From an uncultured Lachnospiraceae bacterium (lineage in GTDB: Bacteria > Bacillota > Clostridia > Lachnospirales > Lachnospiraceae): a DNA stretch of 13,254 nt. Location: assembly GCA_937916415.1 (NCBI GenBank), contig CALGGH010000187.1, positions 1 through 13,254 on the forward strand, read 5' to 3'. The notes beneath the pieces are model-generated. The model worked only from the letters and a program-made list of their open reading frames with translations, searched no databases and had not been told where the DNA came from. Shown piece after piece: positions 7,312 through 12,231 of this stretch (positions within the stretch are counted from its first letter, which is position 1; every line of letters starts with the position of its first letter). A program made the position numbers and the translations under genes.

Positions 7312-7617
7312 ATGTACGCAATCATTGAAACAGGTGGTAAGCAGTACAAGGTGTCTGAAGGTGAAGAGATCAGGGTTGAGAAGCTGGAAGCAGAAGTTGG
7401 CGACAAGATCACTTTTGATAACGTGATCGCCGTTTCTGACGGTTCACTCAAGGTTGGCGACGACGTGACGGGGTCTAAGGTTGAAGCTACCGTGCTTGAT
7501 CAGGCACGCGCTCGCAAGGTCGTTGTCTACAAGTACAAGAGAAAATCCGGTTATCACAAGAAGAATGGCCACAGGCAGCCTTTTACGAAGGTTAAGATCG
7601 ATGCCATCAAGGCTTGA
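7312..7617 (+). CDS. rplU: 50S ribosomal protein L21 (bL21)
   Basis: A 101-residue L21 of normal length, starting with the family signature MYAIIETGGKQYKVSEGE and ending with the basic RKSGYHKKNGHRQPFTKVKI segment that contacts 23S rRNA. The ribosome binding site AGGAGG (7299-7304) precedes ATG 7312 at good spacing. It is the first gene of a three-gene operon with prp and rpmA, driven by the promoter at 7199-7228 and probably controlled by the leader in between. It assembles into the large subunit together with L20 and 23S rRNA. Confidence 0.97.
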   Translation: MYAIIETGGKQYKVSEGEEIRVEKLEAEVGDKITFDNVIAVSDGSLKVGDDVTGSKVEATVLDQARARKVVVYKYKRKSGYHKKNGHRQPFTKVKIDAIKA

Positions 7618-7620
7618 CGG

Positions 7621-7959
7621 ATGACCGAAGTGTTTTTTACCGAAAATTCCGACGGCATGATTACGGGTTTCAGATGCACCGGTCATGCGGGATATAAACG
7701 GTTCGGACCCGACATGGTCTGCGCGGGCATATCGGCGCTGACGATAAATGCGAATAATTCCCTTGAGGAAATAGCAGGCGCAAGCGTTGATACCAGGCCG
7801 GGCAGGAATAAGGGGGACTTATCCGTAAGGCTCCTTACGAAACCGGACGAAAAGACCGAAGTGATAATGCGCAGCCTGGTTTTGGGACTGCGGGAAATAT
7901 CCCGGGATTACGGCGAAAAGTATTGCAAAGTAACGATTAAGGAGGAAGTACAATGTTGA
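7621..7959 (+). CDS. prp: Ribosomal-processing cysteine protease Prp
   Basis: This 112-residue protein (YsxB family) sits between L21 and L27, its invariant location in Firmicutes. The catalytic pair is visible: H22 in CTGHAGY and C34 in PDMVCAG, the same numbers as reported for S. aureus Prp. Prp removes the N-terminal extension of L27, an essential maturation step. The substrate is encoded next door and carries the cleavage motif, so enzyme and substrate are both present and translationally linked: the prp stop overlaps the rpmA start by 7 bases. Only 3 bases separate prp from the rplU stop, and its own ribosome binding site is weak (AAGG just inside rplU). Cytoplasmic. Confidence 0.95.
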   Translation: MTEVFFTENSDGMITGFRCTGHAGYKRFGPDMVCAGISALTINANNSLEEIAGASVDTRPGRNKGDLSVRLLTKPDEKTEVIMRSLVLGLREISRDYGEKYCKVTIKEEVQC

Positions 7960-8237
7960 GAATGGTCCTTCAGTTCTTTGCGCACAAGAAAGGAATGGGC
8001 TCTACCAAGAACGGCAGAGATTCCGAGTCCAAGAGACTTGGCGCGAAGCGTGCAGACGGCCAGTTCGTTAAGGCCGGCAACATACTGTATAGACAGCGCG
8101 GAACACACATTCATCCCGGTAACAACGTAGGGATCGGCGGTGATGATACGCTCTTTGCTCTCAAGGACGGAGTACTGAGATTTGAGCGTAAGGGTAAGTT
8201 CAGGAAGCAGGCTTCCGTTTACCCCGTTGAAGATTGA
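7953..8237 (+). CDS. rpmA: 50S ribosomal protein L27 (bL27) with Prp-cleaved N-terminal extension
   Basis: A 94-residue L27 that begins MLRMVLQFFAHKKG. The first nine residues are the extension found in Firmicutes and Fusobacteria, and the known Prp cut falls between F9 and A10, exposing the mature AHKKG N-terminus that reaches toward the peptidyl transferase centre. The rest (GSTKNGRDSESKRLGAKRAD, IYRQRGT-like segment as ILYRQRGTHIHPG) is typical. A strong AAGGAGG ribosome binding site (about 7939-7945) lies inside prp, and the start overlaps the prp stop. A hairpin terminator follows 13 bases after the stop. Confidence 0.97.
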   Translation: MLRMVLQFFAHKKGMGSTKNGRDSESKRLGAKRADGQFVKAGNILYRQRGTHIHPGNNVGIGGDDTLFALKDGVLRFERKGKFRKQASVYPVED

Positions 8238-8250
8238 TCGATCAAAAGTG

Positions 8251-8278
8251 GGCTTCGGGCGCTTGTCCGAAGCCTTTT
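8251..8278 (+). terminator. Hairpin terminator between rpmA and obgE
   Basis: GGCTTCGG (8251-8258) and CCGAAGCC (8267-8274) form a perfect 8-bp stem with an 8-base loop, followed by TTTT (8275-8278). The upstream AAAA (8244-8247) makes it nearly symmetrical. The U-run is short, so termination may be partial, allowing some transcription into obgE, whose start is only 24 bases downstream and which has no promoter that I can see in between. Confidence 0.75.
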
Positions 8279-8301
8279 GCATTTGCGTGGATAAGGATCA
8301 G

Positions 8302-9591
8302 ATGTTTGCAGACAGGGCAAGAATAACCGTAATTAGCGGAAAAGGCGGAGACGGTCACGTATCCTTCAGAAGGGAGAAATACGTGCCTAACGGAGGTCCT
8401 GACGGCGGTGACGGCGGAAACGGCGGCAGCGTCATATTTGTCGTTGATAAGGGACTTAATACCCTGACGGATTATCGTCATAAGCACAAATTCGCCGCTG
8501 AACCCGGTGAGGAAGGCAAAAAAAAGAACTGCCACGGCAAAAACGGCGCCGACGTCATACTCAAGGTGCCTGAGGGTACGCTCATTAAGGATGCGGAGAC
8601 CGGCAAGGTCGTAAAGGACATGTCGGGCGACGTGACCGAATTCGTGCTCCTGAAGGGCGGACGGGGCGGTAACGGCAACCAGCATTATGCGACCAGCTCC
8701 ATGCAGGCTCCCAAGTATGCTCAGCCCGGTCAGCCGGCCATGTCCATGGATCTGACGCTGGAGCTTAAGATGATCGCGGACGTTGGACTTGTAGGATTTC
8801 CAAACGTCGGCAAGTCGACATTGCTGTCACGCGTATCCAATGCGAGACCCAAGATCGCCAACTATCATTTCACGACGCTGAACCCCAATCTGGGCGTCGT
8901 GGATCTGGATGGGGCAGGCGGATTCGTGATGGCTGACATTCCGGGCCTCATAGAAGGCGCGTCGGAAGGACTTGGCCTTGGACATGAATTTCTGAGGCAC
9001 ATTGAGAGGACCAGGGTGATCATTCACGTAGTGGACGCGTCCGGAAGCGAAGGCAGGGATCCCATAGAGGACGTCGTCACGATCAACCGTGAACTTGCCG
9101 AATATAACGCCGACCTGGCGTCCAGGCCTCAGGTCATTGCCGCCAACAAGATGGACGTGATTCCTGATGAGGCCGATGAAGTACTGAAGCGTCTTAAGGA
9201 TGAATTTGAGCCTAAGGGAGTTGCGATTTATCCGATCAGCGCCGCGACCGGTGAAGGCATAGTTGAATTGCTGTATAAGGTTAGCGGGATGCTGGATGAG
9301 CTTCCGAAGGAAAAAATAACCTTTGAGCAGGAATTCGATCCCGAAACGGAGCTCAGGTTCGTGGATGAACCCTTTACTGTTGACTATGACGAAGAGGAAA
9401 ACGCTTACGTCGTCGAGGGACCGAGGATCGAGAAGATGCTTGGCTATACCAACCTGGAATCCGAAAAGGGATTCTCCTTCTTTCAGAAGTTCCTGCGTGA
9501 AAACGGAGTGTTGGAACAGCTTGAGGCCCTGGGCATAGAAGAGGGCGACACCGTCAGGATGTATGGCCTTTCATTTGATTATTACAAGTAA
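8302..9591 (+). CDS. obgE: Obg family GTPase (CgtA), 50S assembly and stress GTPase
   Basis: From ATG 8302 the product is 429 residues, the usual Obg length. The N-terminal Obg fold has glycine-rich repeats (GGPDGGDGGNGG; KGGRGGNGNQHYATS). The G domain shows G1 GFPNVGKST (165-173), G3 DIPGLIEGA (212-220), G4 NKMD (282-285) and G5 SAAT (313-316). The C-terminal OCT domain runs from about 345 and ends in DTVRMYGLSFDYYK. Obg binds the large subunit, aids its assembly and responds to (p)ppGpp. ATG 8302 is chosen over the in-frame ATG 8182, which lies inside rpmA and would add 40 residues unrelated to the family; AAGGA (8293-8297) serves as ribosome binding site. It probably depends on read-through of the terminator at 8251-8278 or on an unrecognised promoter. 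Confidence 0.96.
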   Translation: MFADRARITVISGKGGDGHVSFRREKYVPNGGPDGGDGGNGGSVIFVVDKGLNTLTDYRHKHKFAAEPGEEGKKKNCHGKNGADVILKVPEGTLIKDAETGKVVKDMSGDVTEFVLLKGGRGGNGNQHYATSSMQAPKYAQPGQPAMSMDLTLELKMIADVGLVGFPNVGKSTLLSRVSNARPKIANYHFTTLNPNLGVVDLDGAGGFVMADIPGLIEGASEGLGLGHEFLRHIERTRVIIHVVDASGSEGRDPIEDVVTINRELAEYNADLASRPQVIAANKMDVIPDEADEVLKRLKDEFEPKGVAIYPISAATGEGIVELLYKVSGMLDELPKEKITFEQEFDPETELRFVDEPFTVDYDEEENAYVVEGPRIEKMLGYTNLESEKGFSFFQKFLRENGVLEQLEALGIEEGDTVRMYGLSFDYYK

Positions 9592-9646
9592 GGATTATTC
9601 GACTGTTCCTAATCTTGTTCTAAACGGCCAGTCGGAGGTGATTTAA

Positions 9647-9943
9647 ATGAGATACATTAAGACCAGCAAACAGAGGGCTCGCCTGATGAGCCTGGCACAG
9701 AGCCTGGATCCGATATTTCAGGTGGGCAAGTCCAGTCTTACCCCGGAAGTGACCGAAGCCATCAGGGAATCCTTCAACAAGAGGGAACTGATCAAAATCT
9801 CGGTTTTGAAGAACTGCATGGATGATCCCCGGGAACTTGCCGAAATGATCGCTGAACGGACGGGATCGGAGGTCGTGCATACAATAGGCAAAAAGATAGT
9901 GCTTTACAAACGTGACGTGGACAACCCTAAGATTGAAATCTGA
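9647..9943 (+). CDS. yhbY: Ribosome assembly RNA-binding protein YhbY (CRM domain)
   Basis: A 98-residue single CRM (CRS1-YhbY) domain protein. LMSLAQSLDPIFQVGKSSLT contains the GxxG-type loop (VGKSS) and RELIKISVLKN plus IGKKIVLYKR are typical of the fold. CRM proteins bind RNA; YhbY associates with pre-50S particles, which fits its place after obgE. A strong GGAGGTG (9634-9640) lies 6 bases before ATG 9647. The 55-base gap from obgE contains a possible weak inverted repeat (CGACTG 9600-9605 with CAGTCG 9629-9634) whose right arm touches the ribosome binding site. Confidence 0.93.
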   Translation: MRYIKTSKQRARLMSLAQSLDPIFQVGKSSLTPEVTEAIRESFNKRELIKISVLKNCMDDPRELAEMIAERTGSEVVHTIGKKIVLYKRDVDNPKIEI

Positions 9944-9944
9944 G

Positions 9945-10517
9945 ATGACCTATCCCGAAATAAGGAAAAAACTTGAAAAGGCGTTTGACGATGACCGCTA
10001 CGAGCATACGCTGGGCGTAGCCGTAACGGCCAGGATGCTGGCACGGATCCACGGAGCCGATGAGAGCGACGCATATGTCGCAGGCCTCCTGCATGACTGT
10101 GCCAAGAACGTTTCTCATAAAAAAAAGATACAGACGTGCGAAAACGAAGGTGTGGACATAAGCGAGGTCGAGAGAGCGAATCCGGGCCTGCTGCATGCCA
10201 AGGCGGGAGCCATTTTGGCCAGGACGGATTATGGCATCAGTAACGAGGACGTGCTGAATGCGATCAGGAGCCATACGACGGGCCGACCGGGCATGAGCCT
10301 GCTGGAAAAGATTGTCTTCGTGGCCGATTACGTGGAACCCGGCAGGGATGAGAGGCCTGAACTGGCCAGGCTTCGGAGAGAGGCATTTGAAGATCTGGAT
10401 GAATGCGTGTTTCACGTTCTGGAGGCAACCTTAAAATATCTTGGCGAAACTGCCAAGGCGATCGATCCCGCCACGCGGGAAACTTACGAATATTACGAAA
10501 GGGAAAGGAATAAATGA
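9945..10517 (+). CDS. yqeK: YqeK family HD-domain Ap4A hydrolase (symmetrical)
   Basis: A 190-residue HD-domain protein with the YqeK landmarks: RYEHTLGVA with H21, the HD pair H50/D51 in AGLLHDCAK, NPGLLHAKAGA, RSHTTGRPGMS and FVADYVEPGR. YqeK proteins bind a di-metal centre and split diadenosine tetraphosphate to two ADP. ATG 9945 starts 1 base after the yhbY stop without a strong ribosome binding site; the in-frame GTG 9912 lies inside yhbY and would add only a short non-family extension. In most Firmicutes yqeK follows nadD directly and YqeK can be encoded as a pair with it; here nadD is missing between yhbY and yqeK. The stop overlaps rsfS by 4 bases (ATGA). Confidence 0.93.
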   Translation: MTYPEIRKKLEKAFDDDRYEHTLGVAVTARMLARIHGADESDAYVAGLLHDCAKNVSHKKKIQTCENEGVDISEVERANPGLLHAKAGAILARTDYGISNEDVLNAIRSHTTGRPGMSLLEKIVFVADYVEPGRDERPELARLRREAFEDLDECVFHVLEATLKYLGETAKAIDPATRETYEYYERERNK

Positions 10518-10876
10518 GCGACAGATCCAGGGAAATGATCAAGATAGCCATTAACAGTCTGGAAAACCGGAAGGCACAGGACCTGAAGGTAATAGACATC
10601 AGCGAGATATCGGTGATCGCCGATTATTTCCTGATAGCCGGCGGAAACAATCGCAATCAGATACAGGCCCTATCGGATCATCTCGAGGAGGAACTGGGAC
10701 GCGCCGGTTACTCTCCGAGACAGATAGAGGGATATAATCAGGCCAATTGGGTTCTGCTGGACTATTCTGACATAATAGTCCATATTTTTGATAAGGAAAG
10801 CCGTTCCTTTTATGACCTGGAACGGCTTTGGAAAGATGGTAAGCCCGTAGATCTCGATGAACTAAGGACTGAATAA
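10514..10876 (+). CDS. rsfS: Ribosomal silencing factor RsfS
   Basis: A 120-residue RsfS (Iojap/YbeB family). Family hallmarks are LENRKAQDLKVIDISEIS, IADYFLIAGGNNRNQIQAL, EGYNQANWVLLDYSDIIVHIF and SRSFYDLERLWKDG. RsfS binds uL14 on the large subunit and blocks subunit joining when nutrients are scarce. ATG 10514 overlaps the yqeK stop (ATGA) with AAAGGAA upstream, indicating translational coupling. A perfect 11-bp inverted repeat lies inside the gene at 10797-10829. The gene ends the plus-strand run: a hairpin follows 17 bases after the stop. Confidence 0.96.
   Translation: MSDRSREMIKIAINSLENRKAQDLKVIDISEISVIADYFLIAGGNNRNQIQALSDHLEEELGRAGYSPRQIEGYNQANWVLLDYSDIIVHIFDKESRSFYDLERLWKDGKPVDLDELRTE
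10797..10829 (+). repeat. Perfect 11-bp inverted repeat inside rsfS
   Basis: AAAGCCGTTCC (10797-10807) is the exact reverse complement of GGAACGGCTTT (10819-10829), with an 11-base loop. The arms encode the conserved SRSFYDLERL region. There is no long T-run after it (TTTGG), so it is not a standard terminator. Confidence 0.85.
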
Positions 10877-10893
10877 ACAATTATTTAATGGGT

Positions 10894-10929
10894 CGTCACG
10901 TGAGCCGGATACGTGACGTCATCATTTTT
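10894..10929. terminator. Hairpin terminator between convergent rsfS and the YneA-like gene
   Basis: CGTCACGT (10894-10901) pairs perfectly with ACGTGACG (10911-10918) around a 9-base loop; TTTTT follows at 10925-10929 after a 6-base gap. It sits in the 45 bases between the convergent rsfS and YneA-like genes and can fold on either transcript. On the plus strand the T-run is displaced. On the minus strand only an A/T-rich tract follows, so efficiency in each direction is uncertain. Confidence 0.65.
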
Positions 10930-11356
10930 CGTATTCTGCGTAGTAGGGCATTATCAGATAATGCCCTGCTATTATTTTGTCATCATCCAGATGATTGACG
11001 AAACGGACTTCCTTTACGTAAGCATCGAGTGATTCGTAATGATCATAATCAACGTACTCTGACGATATGGAGGAAAGAGTGGCTCCGTAAGGTATCATCA
11101 CGCTGTCGAACGTCTTATAGCTGTCATCACCCGTGCTCTCGGATGCCTTGGACAAAAATGACGTGAACCCGACGGCCAGTACCATTATTACGAAAAGTGC
11201 GCATGCGGCGATAAGCATCCTCCTATGCAGCTGATGCTGCCTGCGAATGCGATTGCGCCTGATCCTGATGGCGGAGAGCTCCGCGGAAGTCAGGTTCCCG
11301 GTGCTGCCGTTCTTAATCATTTTATTAACAGTCATGTCATTAGCCGTCACGTTCAT
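10922..11356 (-). CDS. YneA-like LysM membrane protein, probable SOS cell-division inhibitor
   Basis: From the chosen start the protein has 144 residues. A basic N-terminal tail (IRIRRNRIRRQHQLHRR) precedes one TM segment (MLIAACALFVIMVLAVGFTSFL, about 47-68). An extracytoplasmic domain follows that reads as a diverged LysM: VMIPYGATLSSISSEY, then VRFVNHLDDDKIIAGHYLIMPY. The layout matches B. subtilis YneA, the SOS-induced division inhibitor encoded divergently from lexA, exactly as here. The longest open frame starts at 11434, upstream of the predicted transcription start, so it cannot be used. On the minus strand GGAGGT (11363-11368) is 6 bases from ATG 11356; ATG 11362 is too close to it. 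Function is inferred from context and architecture; sequence identity to YneA seems low. Confidence 0.78.
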   Translation of the reverse strand: MNVTANDMTVNKMIKNGSTGNLTSAELSAIRIRRNRIRRQHQLHRRMLIAACALFVIMVLAVGFTSFLSKASESTGDDSYKTFDSVMIPYGATLSSISSEYVDYDHYESLDAYVKEVRFVNHLDDDKIIAGHYLIMPYYAEYEK

Positions 11357-11400
11357 GTTCATACCTCCGAATTCCGTTTCAAAAAGGCGTACGCTTGTTC

Positions 11401-11414
11401 CGAACAATTGTTCT
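11401..11414. promoter_or_regulatory. LexA (SOS) box 1, over the start of YneA-like transcription
   Basis: CGAACAATTGTTCT contains a perfect 12-base palindrome GAACAATTGTTC (11402-11413), close to the Firmicutes LexA box CGAAC-N4-GTTC. It lies at about +1 of the minus-strand promoter. A further half-site TTGTTC (11395-11400) abuts it. Confidence 0.8.
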
Positions 11415-11420
11415 GTAATC

Positions 11421-11449
11421 ATAATATCGAACATTTATTCCCTTGTCAA
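11421..11449 (-). promoter_or_regulatory. Strong sigma-A-type promoter of the YneA-like gene
   Basis: Read on the minus strand, TTGACA (11449 down to 11444) and TATTAT (11426 down to 11421) are separated by exactly 17 bases. Transcription would begin near 11414, at the edge of LexA box 1. The near-consensus quality fits a gene held off by a repressor and switched on strongly when it is released. Confidence 0.85.
11428..11441. promoter_or_regulatory. Degenerate LexA-like box inside the YneA-like promoter spacer
   Basis: CGAACATTTATTCC fits the Bacillus-type LexA box (CGAACRNRYGTTYC) at 12 of 14 positions; the G of the GTTC half is missing. It lies between the -35 and -10 of the minus-strand promoter, so weak or cooperative LexA binding here would block polymerase directly. 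Confidence 0.4.
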
Positions 11450-11457
11450 GCAAAAAC

Positions 11458-11471
11458 AGAACGAATGTTCC
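11458..11471. promoter_or_regulatory. LexA (SOS) box 2, between the divergent promoters
   Basis: AGAACGAATGTTCC differs from the Bacillus-type LexA box only at the first base. It lies 10 bases from the minus-strand -35 and just upstream of the probable lexA promoter, so it could serve autoregulation of lexA. Confidence 0.85.
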
Positions 11472-11480
11472 GAAAACGTG

Positions 11481-11509
11481 TTTGCTTTTTTGAAGAATTA
11501 TGATAATAT
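11481..11509 (+). promoter_or_regulatory. Probable lexA promoter (extended -10)
   Basis: TG at 11501-11502 followed by TAATAT (11504-11509) gives an extended -10; TTTGCT (11481-11486) is a poor -35 at 17 bases. Other -10 registers in this A/T-rich stretch (GATAAT 11502-11507, TATAGT 11507-11512) are possible. The leader to ATG 11605 would be about 90 bases and includes a small inverted repeat (AATGCA 11520-11525 with TGCATT 11532-11537). Confidence 0.5.
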
Positions 11510-11604
11510 AGTTCTATGAAATGCATACAAGTGCATTCGTTTTTGTTTGATAATTACAGTTTACGTTCGCTTATGTCCGATAAAAAGGACAGAGAGGAGG
11601 GACA

Positions 11605-12231
11605 ATGGCTAACGGTAAGATATCTGCCAAACAGCAGGAGATCCTTGATTATATCAAGGAGGAGATACTTCAGAAGGGGTATCCGCCGGCCGTTCGAGAG
11701 ATATGCAGGGCCGTCGACCTCAAGAGCACTTCGACAGTGCATGCCCATTTGGAAAAGCTGGAAAAGAACGGTTTCATACGCAGGGATCCAACTAAGCCCA
11801 GGGCCATAGAGATCGTTGATGACACCTTCCAGCAGGTACGGACCGAGATGATATCGATCCCCATCGTGGGCCGGGTAGCTGCCGGCGAACCGATCTTTGC
11901 CGATCAGAACATTTCAGGTTTTTTCCCAGTTCCCGCATCCATGGTGCCGTCGGGTGACAGCTTCGTGCTGAACGTCAGGGGTGATTCCATGATCAACGCC
12001 GGCATTTTCTCGGGAGACCAGATATTCGTGCATGCCTGCAACACCGCATCGAACGGAGAGATGGTAGTCGCGCTGATCGATGATTCGGCTACGGTCAAGA
12101 CCTTTTATAAGGAGGACGGACACATCAGGCTTCAGCCCGAGAATGACGACATGGATCCCATCATAGTCAATGACTGTCAGATACTGGGACGCGTGTTCGG
12201 AGTCTTCCGCATGGTGAAGTCGGGATTCTGA
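11605..12231 (+). CDS. lexA: LexA repressor, SOS regulator with self-cleaving S24 domain
   Basis: A 208-residue LexA of normal length. The N-terminal winged helix (KISAKQQEILDYIKEEI, YPPAVREICRAVDLKSTSTVHAHLEKLEKNGFI) binds the SOS boxes. The autocleavage site is A93-G94 in RVAAGEPI, and the catalytic dyad is S128 in RGDSM and K165 in ATVKTF. RecA filaments trigger self-cleavage after DNA damage. GAGGAGGG just upstream of ATG 11605 is a strong ribosome binding site. Boxes at 11401-11471 lie in the divergent control region shared with the YneA-like gene, indicating autoregulation. Its stop codon shares a base with the start of the downstream glycosyltransferase gene. Confidence 0.97.
   Translation: MANGKISAKQQEILDYIKEEILQKGYPPAVREICRAVDLKSTSTVHAHLEKLEKNGFIRRDPTKPRAIEIVDDTFQQVRTEMISIPIVGRVAAGEPIFADQNISGFFPVPASMVPSGDSFVLNVRGDSMINAGIFSGDQIFVHACNTASNGEMVVALIDDSATVKTFYKEDGHIRLQPENDDMDPIIVNDCQILGRVFGVFRMVKSGF

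Noticed and set aside
8182..8301. Upstream in-frame extension of obgE starting inside rpmA
   Set aside because: The extra 40 residues overlap rpmA in another frame, span the terminator hairpin and are not part of the Obg family; ATG 8302 gives the normal length and has AAGGA upstream.
11357..11434. Longer N-terminus for the YneA-like protein
   Set aside because: It would start upstream of the predicted transcription start and encode protein across LexA box 1; a good ribosome binding site serves ATG 11356.
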